A stretch of DNA of 8,561 bases from Bacteroidota bacterium (GTDB taxonomy: Bacteria; Zhuqueibacterota; JdFR-76; DREG01). Shown one piece after another: positions 1 to 7,195 of the stretch (position 1 is the first letter of the stretch; each line of letters starts with the position of its first letter). The position numbers and the translations under genes are program-made. Location of the stretch: the NCBI GenBank assembly GCA_030624545.1, contig JAUXJX010000056.1, positions 1 to 8,561 of the forward strand. The letters are read 5' to 3'. Under the pieces are notes generated by a model. That model ran no database searches, had not been told where the DNA came from, and saw only the letters and a program-made list of their open reading frames with translations.

Positions 1-1
1 T

Positions 2-184
2 GATGAGGTCCTTGAGTGTCACTCCATTACCGGAGAGGGATCACACATTTTCAAGGTCAGGACGCACGATACATCCTCGCTGGAAAGTCTGTTGAGGGAA
101 ATCCAGTCATGGCCAGGCGTTACGCGAACTCACACCATGGTGGTCATGTCCACGTTTAAGGAAGATACTCATCTTAAACTATGA
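2..184 (+). CDS. Lrp/AsnC-family transcriptional regulator, C-terminal part (5' truncated by window edge)
   Basis: The frame is open from the window edge and ends at TGA 182-184, giving 60 residues. These match the end of the ligand-sensing, ACT-like RAM domain of Lrp/AsnC regulators. The segment ECHSITGEG (residues 5-13) fits the conserved 'v.ecH.vtGe.d' strand and effector-binding turn. It is followed by a 'lkVr..d...l..ll.ei...pGV.rt.t.ivls' pattern ending in TFKEDTHLKL. The N-terminal helix-turn-helix lies outside the window. Proteins of this family form dimers and octamers and bind DNA in response to amino acids. E. coli Lrp is known to activate gltBD. The glutamate synthase-like operon starts about 150 bases downstream on the same strand, so local control of it is plausible but inferred. 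The family call is confident; the effector is unknown. Confidence 0.85.
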   Translation, partial: DEVLECHSITGEGSHIFKVRTHDTSSLESLLREIQSWPGVTRTHTMVVMSTFKEDTHLKL

Positions 185-248
185 AGATAAATTTTCAGGG
201 GATTGTTACGATATTAATATTGATGAGGACTTCGCAATGGCTTTGGGC

Positions 249-278
249 TTGGCTCAACGGGGGCACGAGCGTTAGAAT
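249..278 (+). promoter_or_regulatory. Candidate sigma-70-type promoter for the glutamate synthase-like operon
   Basis: TTGGCT (249-254; four of six matches to TTGACA) is followed after 18 bases by TAGAAT (273-278; five of six matches to TATAAT). This would start transcription near 285, about 50 bases before the first gene of the operon. It is the best such pair I found in the 185-333 gap. The call rests on pattern only, and the lineage's promoter consensus is unknown. Confidence 0.3.
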
Positions 279-333
279 TAATCATTTCCCAGTTTATGTC
301 GCTACCGGCTAGAATGTGAAGGCAGAGAATTAT

Positions 334-1752
334 ATGGTGACATTATCCCGGAATGAACCTGAATATGTGCGATATGAAATTAAGATTCAACCTGCGCCGG
401 ATGTAATTCCATTCCCAAGCCGGTTCAAGGTAAGGGTGAAAAAACATCGCCTTGCCGGCCTTCTTCTGAAAGAACTAGTTCACTACCGCGGCCAAAAAGA
501 GGTCGTCACAAGCCGTCCCTGTGTATACGGAGTATTCTCCGGGCCGGTTGGAGGTTTTGCCCCTAGAGAGGACAAATGTGTGGGATGCCTGCGCTGTACA
601 ACTCAGTATCCTGAAATGGTGGAAATCTTCCGCAATCCGGATCGAGAAAACCTCGGAGATTCCCACTTCACACGGGAATATGTGGACTCTGTGCACTACG
701 AGTCACAATCAGGCAGGGTACCTGTGCGCGGAGCCGGGTACAGAGGGAAATTCGGAGGCGAAGGCTGGGATGGCATGTGGACTGATATGTCGGAGATCGT
801 TCGCCCCACCCGAGATGGAATACACGGTCGGGAGTTTATCTCCACAGCTGTGGATATAGGTGAAAAACCTCTCCTCCTCCAATTTAACAGTGAAGGAATT
901 ATGGTCGGCGAAACCCCCCATTGTCTGACCATTCCTATCCCCATGCTTTTTGATGCTCCCCCGCCATCGGCAAGAACGAGGGCATTGACCGAGATTCTCG
1001 TACGGTCCGCTACGGAAACGGAAACGCTGTGCATCCTTCCCCTGCCAGAGATTCTAGAATTCTCCATTAGAAACCGACACGTTGTGCCGCTGATCTCATT
1101 GTCGGATCGTGACAAATTGTCGGAACTGGGCTTCGCACCCTCAATGATCGAAATGGAGAAATGGGATGAAAATCTGTATGGCATAATCCGGGATCAGTTT
1201 CCGGAAGCGATTGTAGCGGTTCGCCTCCCTTATTCGCCTGGGTTTGAAGATCGGCTATTAATGTTAGTGGATCATGGAGTTGGTGTTTTTCATCTGGTTG
1301 GTTCATACCATGGTCGCGGACAGAATGGCGAGTTCGTGCGCGATCTGATCAGCGCCGGCCATCGGGCGCTGGTCGCGGTTGGCAAAAGGGATCGGACTAC
1401 ACTAATTGGAAGTGGGGGCATAATTGCGGCGGAGCACGTTCCCAAGGCCATTATTTGTGGACTCGATGCAGTGGCTCTGGATACGCCTGTTCTCGTTGCC
1501 CTGCAAGCGCGGATGATTGGAGAATGTGTTGACTGGAACAACAACCAATTTGACATTCGGGAAGTTCCGGTAGATTGGGGAGTTCAGCGTTTAAAGAATC
1601 TTCTGGCTTCCTGGCGGGATCAGCTATTGGAAATATTGGGTGCCATGGGACTGCGTGAGGTTCGCCGGTCAAGAGGAGAAACAGGCCGGGCCATGTTTCA
1701 AGAAGATCTGGAAATAGAAGCATTTGGAGAAATTGAAGGCTATGGAGATTGA
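334..1752 (+). CDS. Glutamate synthase-related protein: N-terminal Fe-S-type cysteine motif plus degenerate FMN/synthase-like domain
   Basis: This is a 472-residue protein when read from ATG 334. An alternative GTG at 316 adds six residues but has no SD; a purine-rich stretch (AAGGCAGAG) precedes the ATG. Residues 82-88 hold CVGCLRC (Cys82, Cys85, Cys88), and Cys63 lies upstream in SRPCVYGVF, a set that could bind an Fe-S cluster. The C-terminal half resembles the synthase domain of the next gene. It has GSYHGRG, then GSGGIIAAEHVPKAI (residues 359-373) matching the FMN phosphate-binding ASGGI segment, then DWGVQRLK and a similar helical tail. It lacks the MSYGSIS motif, the ELK.AQGAKPG strand and the cluster cysteines after the FMN loop; only Cys398 remains in GECVDWNNNQ. 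It overlaps the next gene by 11 bases, so the two are probably co-translated. I infer an electron-transfer or structural partner subunit rather than an independent synthase. Confidence 0.75.
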   Translation: MVTLSRNEPEYVRYEIKIQPAPDVIPFPSRFKVRVKKHRLAGLLLKELVHYRGQKEVVTSRPCVYGVFSGPVGGFAPREDKCVGCLRCTTQYPEMVEIFRNPDRENLGDSHFTREYVDSVHYESQSGRVPVRGAGYRGKFGGEGWDGMWTDMSEIVRPTRDGIHGREFISTAVDIGEKPLLLQFNSEGIMVGETPHCLTIPIPMLFDAPPPSARTRALTEILVRSATETETLCILPLPEILEFSIRNRHVVPLISLSDRDKLSELGFAPSMIEMEKWDENLYGIIRDQFPEAIVAVRLPYSPGFEDRLLMLVDHGVGVFHLVGSYHGRGQNGEFVRDLISAGHRALVAVGKRDRTTLIGSGGIIAAEHVPKAIICGLDAVALDTPVLVALQARMIGECVDWNNNQFDIREVPVDWGVQRLKNLLASWRDQLLEILGAMGLREVRRSRGETGRAMFQEDLEIEAFGEIEGYGD

Positions 1753-3139
1753 CAACAAGACGATAGAGCAATTGATTACTGAAAAGCATACGATAGCGCT
1801 GCGCCGCGGATTTTCGGTTTGGCCACGGGGTGAATTCGGCAAGCCGCCGGCATTGGGGGACTTCCGCTGGACCGCTGATTTGATTTTGTCTACCTGGATT
1901 CAGGCAGAAACAGGGAAACCACCGACGAATGGATTGGAGTACCGTGTTGGCGCGTCCGGTGGCGGATTTGATGTGCTTGATTTCAAATTCTTGCCGGAGG
2001 ATCAATGGATTACTAATGGTAATCTGATTGACACTTCCATTTCACTCAATGGTCGCCCCTACGACAAGAAAATCAAGATTTCCGTTCCGTGGTACGGAGG
2101 CGGGATGTCCTACGGTTCCATAAGCGATCACGTGATGCTGTCCCGGGTGAGGGCAGCCAAAGAGTGGGGCACTTACACCTCCTCAGGCGAAGGCGGCTAT
2201 CCCGATACCATCGTTCCTTACAAGGATAATATCATTACCCAGGTGGCCACAGGCCTGTTCGGAGTCAGGGAACAGACCATTCAGTACGCTCCCATCATTG
2301 AGCTTAAGTATGCCCAGGGAGCTAAGCCAGGGTTAGGCGGACATCTATTGGCGGACAAGTCCACAGCCTCTGTCGCGAAGATTCGCGAGTCCGTTCCGTG
2401 GGTCAGCCTTTTCTCGCCATTTCCCTTCCATAGCGTCTATTCAGTAGAGGATCACAAGAAACATCTGGATTGGATCAAGACGATTAATCCCGCGGCATTG
2501 TTGTGTGTTAAGGTTTCCACACCCACGGACGTCGACATGGTGGCGGTGGGAAGCTTTTATGCGGGGGCCCATATCCTCAACATTGATGGAAGCTACGGCA
2601 GCACGGGTGCGGCGCCGGAAATCGCCAAAAAGAACATTGCCATGCCTGTGGAATATGCCATCCCGAAAGTACACAAATATCTGGTGAGTGAGGGAATCCG
2701 TGATGAACTGATAGTTATGGCCTCCGGTGGCATTCGAACCGCCTACGACATTGCCAAGGCCATTGCCCTGGGGGCTGATGGCTGCGTATTGGGAACTACG
2801 GAACTCGTGGCGATAGGCTGCACGCGATGTTCGAATTGTGAGCGCGGACGGGGCTGTCCCTTTGGACTAACAACCACCGATCCCGAACTCTCTCAGTTGG
2901 TCGATCCGGATTGGGGAATGAGGCGAATAAGCAGCGTTTATCAGTCATTCCAGTTTCAATTAAAGGATATTCTTCGGCGGCTGGGCCTGACAAGCATTCG
3001 AGAATTGCGCGGAAGATCGGATTTGCTTTTGTATAATAAACAACATCCCTCGAATGACAAATACAAAATGAAAAAGGTATCAAAACCCGAGGAAGAGCTT
3101 CGTGTCGAAGAGTCCGTGACGGATTCAGTCGTGGAATAA
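1742..3139 (+). CDS. gltB: FMN-binding glutamate synthase domain protein (GltB domain 2 type, with Fe-S cysteines)
   Basis: This is the central FMN-dependent domain of glutamate synthase as a separate 465-residue protein. It would join 2-oxoglutarate with glutamine-derived ammonia and reduce the imine to glutamate in the cytoplasm. Visible hallmarks are MSYGSIS (122-128), GTYTSSGEGG (143-152), ELKYAQGAKPGLGG (187-200), INPAALLCVKV (248-258), DGSYGSTGAAP (282-292) and the FMN phosphate loop ASGGIRTAYD (327-336). Cys360, Cys363, Cys366 and Cys372 follow, ending in CPFGL. Cys360, 366 and 372 correspond to the three ligands of the 3Fe-4S cluster in E. coli GltB, and Cys363 is extra. I chose ATG 1742. 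A TTG at 1724 would add six residues but has no clear SD, whereas GGAGA lies 11 bases before the ATG. Overlap with the preceding gene suggests translational coupling. The C-terminal 30 residues are charged and look disordered. The exact acceptor substrate is not proven by sequence. Confidence 0.9.
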   Translation: MEIDNKTIEQLITEKHTIALRRGFSVWPRGEFGKPPALGDFRWTADLILSTWIQAETGKPPTNGLEYRVGASGGGFDVLDFKFLPEDQWITNGNLIDTSISLNGRPYDKKIKISVPWYGGGMSYGSISDHVMLSRVRAAKEWGTYTSSGEGGYPDTIVPYKDNIITQVATGLFGVREQTIQYAPIIELKYAQGAKPGLGGHLLADKSTASVAKIRESVPWVSLFSPFPFHSVYSVEDHKKHLDWIKTINPAALLCVKVSTPTDVDMVAVGSFYAGAHILNIDGSYGSTGAAPEIAKKNIAMPVEYAIPKVHKYLVSEGIRDELIVMASGGIRTAYDIAKAIALGADGCVLGTTELVAIGCTRCSNCERGRGCPFGLTTTDPELSQLVDPDWGMRRISSVYQSFQFQLKDILRRLGLTSIRELRGRSDLLLYNKQHPSNDKYKMKKVSKPEEELRVEESVTDSVVE

Positions 3140-3193
3140 TGACGGGCACTGGTGACTGTCAAAAAACGTCTGGTCGGGAGTGGAAGTTAAAAC

Positions 3194-3208
3194 AGGAGAT
3201 ATAGTTTG
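3194..3208 (+). promoter_or_regulatory. Shine-Dalgarno and TTG start of the glutaminase/GXGXG gene
   Basis: AGGAG (3194-3198) lies seven bases before TTG at 3206. This is the only good SD nearby. It fixes a TTG start and places 35 residues ahead of the catalytic cysteine. Confidence 0.7.
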
Positions 3209-5875
3209 AGTCAGGGTCAGATTGCGGAAGCACTATTATCATCGAGAAAAGCACTGGTTAGAGAACCTGAGAAATTCCTCGCCCGTGAAAAGAGTGAAGC
3301 CGAGGGAGGTTGCGGTGTAATCGGGTTTGCCAGCAGCGTACAAATCGGCGGGCGTCATCTGCTGCAGGCTCTGAGCCAGATGCGCAACCGGGGCAACAAC
3401 AAGGGGGGGGGAATAGCCGCAGCTGGCTTATTGCCGGAAGAGTTTGCTGTCACTAAAGAAGTCCTGGAAAATGATTATCTGCAAGCGATCGCCTACCTGG
3501 ATGAATCAGTCCGATCGGAACTGGAAAGCAGATTTATTGGCGCGACTTTTGAGGTCGACCACGTTTACCGTGTGCCAACAGTTGAGGATTTCAAGAGCAT
3601 CCCAGGTCTCGAGTTACGACCGCCGGAGGTATATCTCTATTTTGTCCGTCCGAGGGCGGGTCTGGTAAAGGAATTCCGGGAGCGGCATCGCCTCGAAGGG
3701 GCGCCCGCAGACATGGTCGAAGATGAATTCGTTTACCAAAACAGCCATCGGTTGAACCAGAGTTTTTATGGGGCGGATAAAAACCGAGCTTTTGTCCTGT
3801 CCCATGGGAAGAACCTCCTGGTGCTAAAAATGGTGGGCTATGGGGATGATGTGGTCCGCTATTACAAACTCGAGGATATTCACGCCCATGTCTGGATCGG
3901 TCATCATCGATATCCAACGAAAGGCAGGGTGTGGCATCCGGGAGGTGCCCATCCTTTTGTCGGGCTTAACGAGGCCCTGGTTCACAACGGAGATTTTGCC
4001 AATTATTCCTCCATCTGTGAATATTTGGCCCAACGGAACATCTACCCACTCTTTCAAACCGACACAGAGGTGTCGGCGCTCGTTTTTGATCTGCATCATC
4101 GCATATATAATTATCCTCTGGAATATGTTATCGAGTCCCTGGCGCACACTACCGAACGGGACTTTGTCCTTCTGCCGCGCGATAAGCGGCGAATTTATGA
4201 GATGATTCAGAAGACGCATATCCATGGCTCACCGGATGGTCCGTGGTTTTTCCTCATTGCACAGTCCTTGCGTAAAGAAAATGCGTTTCGTCTCATTGGC
4301 ATAACCGATACAAGCATGCTGAGACCACAGGTTTTTGCTCTTCAGGAGGGAAGCGCTTCTATTGGATTTGCAGCGTCAGAGAAGCAGGCCATTGATGCCA
4401 CTCTTGAGAGTCTCGCCGCCCACGATCCGCGCTTTTGGGGCCGGGCGGATTCGTACTGGAATGCCCGGGGTGGAAGTCATTCCGATGGGGGCGCTTTCAC
4501 GTTCACGGTTCAACCCAATGGCAATGGAGCAACCCTGTTTTGCGCAGACAAGTTTGGCAGGCGAATCAGCGTGAATGGGGCAAAGAAAACTCATTTTGAA
4601 ATGACACCGCAAAGTGCATCCTCACAGTCGTCAAGCGGCGGGAATGGTTTTAATCTGAAAAAGGACGGTTTCTTAGCCGGCGAGTTGTTTCAAGATGTTA
4701 CTGGAAAACTAGCAACGTGGACATATAACGATTTTACCGGTTTTTTGGAGAACGTAGAAGTATCGGCACTCGATACCAAAGATGCCGGCAGCGCCGTCGA
4801 ATTGTTGACGCTCTTGATGGATCGCCATTATCCCACAGGCGGGCTGCGGCGCAGCAGTCTTCTTTCCCTGGTAGATCAAAGTTTCGCCAGGCTAGTGCAA
4901 TTCATGAAACAGGGGTATTTTGAAAGCTGCGTCTATATTTCCCATAACGGTAGTTTGACTAGTCTCGATGGCTTGAGGTCAAGATCTATTGATGAGCAGC
5001 AAACCGTGGTCATCGACGCACGCGGTTTTCCGCAGGAGGGGAATGACTCCGTGGCCATGAATATTGTCCGTTTACATCAGGAAGGAGTGCGAAGATTCAT
5101 GGCAGTGCACGCCCGGGGGCACCGCTTCATAGGAACGGGCTTTGGCCCTGAGACCCACGGCGTTCGGATCGATGTTTATGGATCATCCGGCGATTACCTC
5201 GCTTCCGGCATAGATGGAGCTGAAATCGTGGTGCATGGCAATGCCCAAGACCAGCTGGCACAAATTATGAAGGACGGGACGCTGGTGGTCCATGGCGATG
5301 TGGGGCAGGCGTTTATGTACGGTGCAAAAGGTGGAAAGGCCTTTGTTCTCGGCAATGCTGCGGGTCGGCCTTTGATCAATGCCGTCGGCAAGCCGCGGGT
5401 GGTCATCAACGGTACTTGCCTGGATTATCTTGCAGAATCGTTCATGGCGGGAGACGCACTGAATAACGGGGGATTTGTGATTGTGAATGGAATAACGTTT
5501 TGCAAGGGCGCCCTTAAGGGGGATGAAGACGGTGATTTTGCCGAACTTGACGAGCCTTATCCGGGCGGCAACCTCTTTTCACTGGCGTCGGGAGGTGCTA
5601 TTTACTTTCGCGATCCGCACGAAAAGATCTCCATCGATCAGCTTAACGGCGGAGAGTTTGCCGAACTGACGGAAAGAGACTGGGCGACAGTAAAGCCCTA
5701 TCTGGTTAAGAACGAAAAACTTTTCGGCATTCCTTTGAAACGACTGCTCACGGTAAATGGAGAGGAATTGCATCCGTCGCGGGTTTACCGGAAGATTAGA
5801 CCCAGTCAGCACCATGCGCTTCAGGCCGAGGAGGCTTGGGTGACAAACGATATGGATAACGACGTCACCCTGTGA
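3206..5875 (+). CDS. Class II glutamine amidotransferase fused to GXGXG domain (GltB domains 1+3)
   Basis: This 889-residue protein should hydrolyse glutamine and pass ammonia to the synthase subunit. The glutaminase domain spans about residues 36-440. Cys36 in GGCGVIGF would be the N-terminal nucleophile. NRGNNKGGG (61-69) is the RG..GGG loop, and GHHRYPT (232-238), AHPF (248-251), HNGD (260-263) and TDTEV (285-289) complete the active site. The 35 residues before Cys36 match the expected length of a cleaved propeptide, as known for GltB (42 in E. coli). A Ser/Gly-rich linker lies at 467-480, followed by a stretch (about 500-590) I do not recognise. The GXGXG right-handed beta-helix spans about 600-800, with repeats such as GSSGDYLASGIDGAEIVVHG, GDVGQAFMYGAKGGKAFVLG and NGGFVIVNG. 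The synthase domain that lies between these domains in standard GltB is absent and is encoded just upstream. The gene sits 66 bases after its partner, in the same operon. Confidence 0.9.
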   Translation: MSQGQIAEALLSSRKALVREPEKFLAREKSEAEGGCGVIGFASSVQIGGRHLLQALSQMRNRGNNKGGGIAAAGLLPEEFAVTKEVLENDYLQAIAYLDESVRSELESRFIGATFEVDHVYRVPTVEDFKSIPGLELRPPEVYLYFVRPRAGLVKEFRERHRLEGAPADMVEDEFVYQNSHRLNQSFYGADKNRAFVLSHGKNLLVLKMVGYGDDVVRYYKLEDIHAHVWIGHHRYPTKGRVWHPGGAHPFVGLNEALVHNGDFANYSSICEYLAQRNIYPLFQTDTEVSALVFDLHHRIYNYPLEYVIESLAHTTERDFVLLPRDKRRIYEMIQKTHIHGSPDGPWFFLIAQSLRKENAFRLIGITDTSMLRPQVFALQEGSASIGFAASEKQAIDATLESLAAHDPRFWGRADSYWNARGGSHSDGGAFTFTVQPNGNGATLFCADKFGRRISVNGAKKTHFEMTPQSASSQSSSGGNGFNLKKDGFLAGELFQDVTGKLATWTYNDFTGFLENVEVSALDTKDAGSAVELLTLLMDRHYPTGGLRRSSLLSLVDQSFARLVQFMKQGYFESCVYISHNGSLTSLDGLRSRSIDEQQTVVIDARGFPQEGNDSVAMNIVRLHQEGVRRFMAVHARGHRFIGTGFGPETHGVRIDVYGSSGDYLASGIDGAEIVVHGNAQDQLAQIMKDGTLVVHGDVGQAFMYGAKGGKAFVLGNAAGRPLINAVGKPRVVINGTCLDYLAESFMAGDALNNGGFVIVNGITFCKGALKGDEDGDFAELDEPYPGGNLFSLASGGAIYFRDPHEKISIDQLNGGEFAELTERDWATVKPYLVKNEKLFGIPLKRLLTVNGEELHPSRVYRKIRPSQHHALQAEEAWVTNDMDNDVTL

Positions 5876-5893
5876 TGACGGACAGGGTCATCA
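5867..5893 (+). terminator. Two mutually exclusive hairpins at the end of the operon, possible weak terminator
   Basis: ACCCTGT (5867-5873) can pair with ACAGGGT (5882-5888). Alternatively TGATGAC (5873-5879) can pair with GTCATCA (5887-5893). Both stems are perfect over 7 bp, overlap each other, and include the stop codon. No T-run follows, so this is not a standard intrinsic terminator. The two genes here converge (5875 and 5973), a place where terminators are expected. Role uncertain. Confidence 0.3.
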
Positions 5894-5972
5894 TTCCCAG
5901 AAGTTAGCATTCGAGCAGTACAGACTATTCTAATTGTGGAATGGCTCCTCAAAGAAGCTGCATGACATATGG

Positions 5973-6905
5973 TCATCCGGCACACGAAGCAATCCAATCT
6001 AAAATATGATCGAATCGCTCCTGCGTCATTGCGTGACCTCTGGCAAAACCCCTGTGCTGCAAATTCTCCGGATTTCCGCAAGCGGCAAATGCCTCTTTTG
6101 CAGCCTTGGTGATGAGCCCGGCATCTCGCGAGTACTTGTCATCTTTTCCTGAGACAAGAAGGGTCTTTCTTGGGGCGATGCATTTAACCAAATCCTGAAT
6201 GTCAAACCTCTTGGTGAAACCGGGTATTACTTCTGCCATTTCAATGCCTGTGCCAAATTCCATTTTGTTTGCGTAAGTACACGCGGCGTTGCTTGCACAA
6301 GCGAAGCGAACCTTCGCTTCCAAAGCCGAGAAGAACAGCACAATATTTCCACCATACGAGTGACCCAGCGTCCCTACGTGACCGCTGTCAACCATTTTGT
6401 GGTTAAGAAGAATGGAGAAGGCACGAGCAGCGTCGGACAGAATCTTTGTCATCAGAAAATCACCACGTACGAGGCGGTAGGCCATTTCATTATAGTGCTG
6501 CAGCCAATCGTCCATTCGATGCGGAGCGGGCACGACGCCGCTTCCGTTTCTGCGCCGGTCTTCAAAGCAGATTGAGTCGGGGGCAAGTACTACAAACCCT
6601 CTTTTGGCCAGCTCCGGCCCAAATGCCTGCAGCGGATTACCATACTCCCCGCAGACTTCGCTCTTGCCAAGATGCCATTGGTTGTCGTGCTGGTGAAATA
6701 CGAGAACACCGGGGAAAGGGCCTTTCCCATGCGGTATCAACAAGAAGGCTCGAATTTCATCCTGCTCATCCCCATCATAGCGGATAAGGATTCTCTTGCA
6801 CTGCTGTTCATTCTCCCATCCCAGGATTTCGTAGGAAACAGGAGACGTGGAAGATGTAAAGCGCAAGAATTTGCTAATCTCTTGCCGTAGGTTCGTACTG
6901 CTCAT
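5973..6905 (-). CDS. Alpha/beta hydrolase, dienelactone hydrolase/esterase-like
   Basis: This is a 310-residue cytoplasmic-looking protein with no signal peptide or membrane segment. After about 50 N-terminal residues comes the core fold, with GPFPGVLVFHQHDNQWHLGK (62-81) as the oxyanion strand region and AKRGFVVLAPDSICFEDRRR (100-119), typical of dienelactone hydrolase-like and acetyl-xylan-esterase-like enzymes. The nucleophile elbow is GHSYGG (181-186) with Ser183. The acid is Asp255 or Asp256 in SGKDDKY, and the base is His291 in RGHAMT. The triad is therefore complete, with serine in place of the cysteine of true dienelactone hydrolases, which favours ester or acyl cleavage. ATG 6905 is preceded by GGGGA about nine bases upstream. 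The gene is convergent to the amidotransferase operon and divergent from the TonB region, so it is probably a single-gene unit. The substrate cannot be read from sequence. Confidence 0.85.
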   Translation of the reverse strand: MSSTNLRQEISKFLRFTSSTSPVSYEILGWENEQQCKRILIRYDGDEQDEIRAFLLIPHGKGPFPGVLVFHQHDNQWHLGKSEVCGEYGNPLQAFGPELAKRGFVVLAPDSICFEDRRRNGSGVVPAPHRMDDWLQHYNEMAYRLVRGDFLMTKILSDAARAFSILLNHKMVDSGHVGTLGHSYGGNIVLFFSALEAKVRFACASNAACTYANKMEFGTGIEMAEVIPGFTKRFDIQDLVKCIAPRKTLLVSGKDDKYSRDAGLITKAAKEAFAACGNPENLQHRGFARGHAMTQERFDHILDWIASCAG

Positions 6906-6980
6906 ATGAGGCTATCCCCATTAGTATGCAATAAGCGTCTTCCTCTAATTATCGGTTGGTTGGTCGATATGAATCGGCCT

Positions 6981-7001
6981 TTCTGAATTGATTCTGAATC
7001 A
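6981..7001. repeat. Phased direct repeat TTCTGAAT with 13-bp palindrome, possible operator
   Basis: TTCTGAAT occurs at 6981-6988 and again at 6992-6999, 11 bp apart, or about one helical turn. The second copy lies inside TGATTC-T-GAATCA (6989-7001), which has perfect 6-bp arms. It sits 76-96 bp upstream of the hydrolase start. This is consistent with a dimeric regulator site, but the regulator is unknown. Confidence 0.35.
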
Positions 7002-7026
7002 GGGAAGATGCCGAGATATCGTATCG

Positions 7027-7054
7027 AAAATCTATTGATAGATACAAAAATCTA
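7027..7054. repeat. Inverted repeat ATCTAT-TG-ATAGAT and direct repeat AAAATCTA
   Basis: ATCTAT (7030-7035) and ATAGAT (7038-7043) form perfect 6-bp arms around TG. AAAATCTA occurs at 7027-7034 and at 7047-7054, exactly 20 bp apart, or about two helical turns. AT-rich DNA can give such patterns by chance, so the regulatory role is tentative. Confidence 0.3.
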
Positions 7055-7135
7055 GCGCAGGTGTCAAGGCTTTTGGGGATTCTCTTTCTTCTGGAGACAA
7101 AGACGTGGTTAAGGTCGTCGGCCTACGCTGCCGCC

Positions 7136-7145
7136 TATGATCATA
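7136..7145. repeat. Perfect 10-bp palindrome TATGATCATA
   Basis: TATGATCATA is fully self-complementary. It lies inside an imperfect wider repeat, GCCTATGATCATATCAGGC, whose outer GCCT/AGGC arms also pair. It lies about 100 bases upstream of the short peptide ORF before tonB. Possible operator; partner unknown. Confidence 0.25.
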
Positions 7146-7195
7146 TCAGGCCGCCTGCTTAATTTAAATTTAACCGCAACCTAATCCCACAAACT

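Noticed and set aside
162..195. Terminator after the Lrp/AsnC gene
   Set aside because: AAGAT/ATCTT/AAGAT can pair over only 5 AT-rich bp, and only four T follow; too weak to call.
696..1184. Minus-strand 162-residue ORF
   Set aside because: It lies antisense within the glutamate synthase-related gene and has no recognisable motif.
1451..2005. Minus-strand 184-residue ORF across the junction of the first two synthase genes
   Set aside because: It lies entirely antisense to two well-supported genes and shows no domain; a shadow frame.
3403..3411. Frameshift or broken gene at the G9 tract
   Set aside because: The frame continues correctly through conserved motifs on both sides, so the gene is intact as given.
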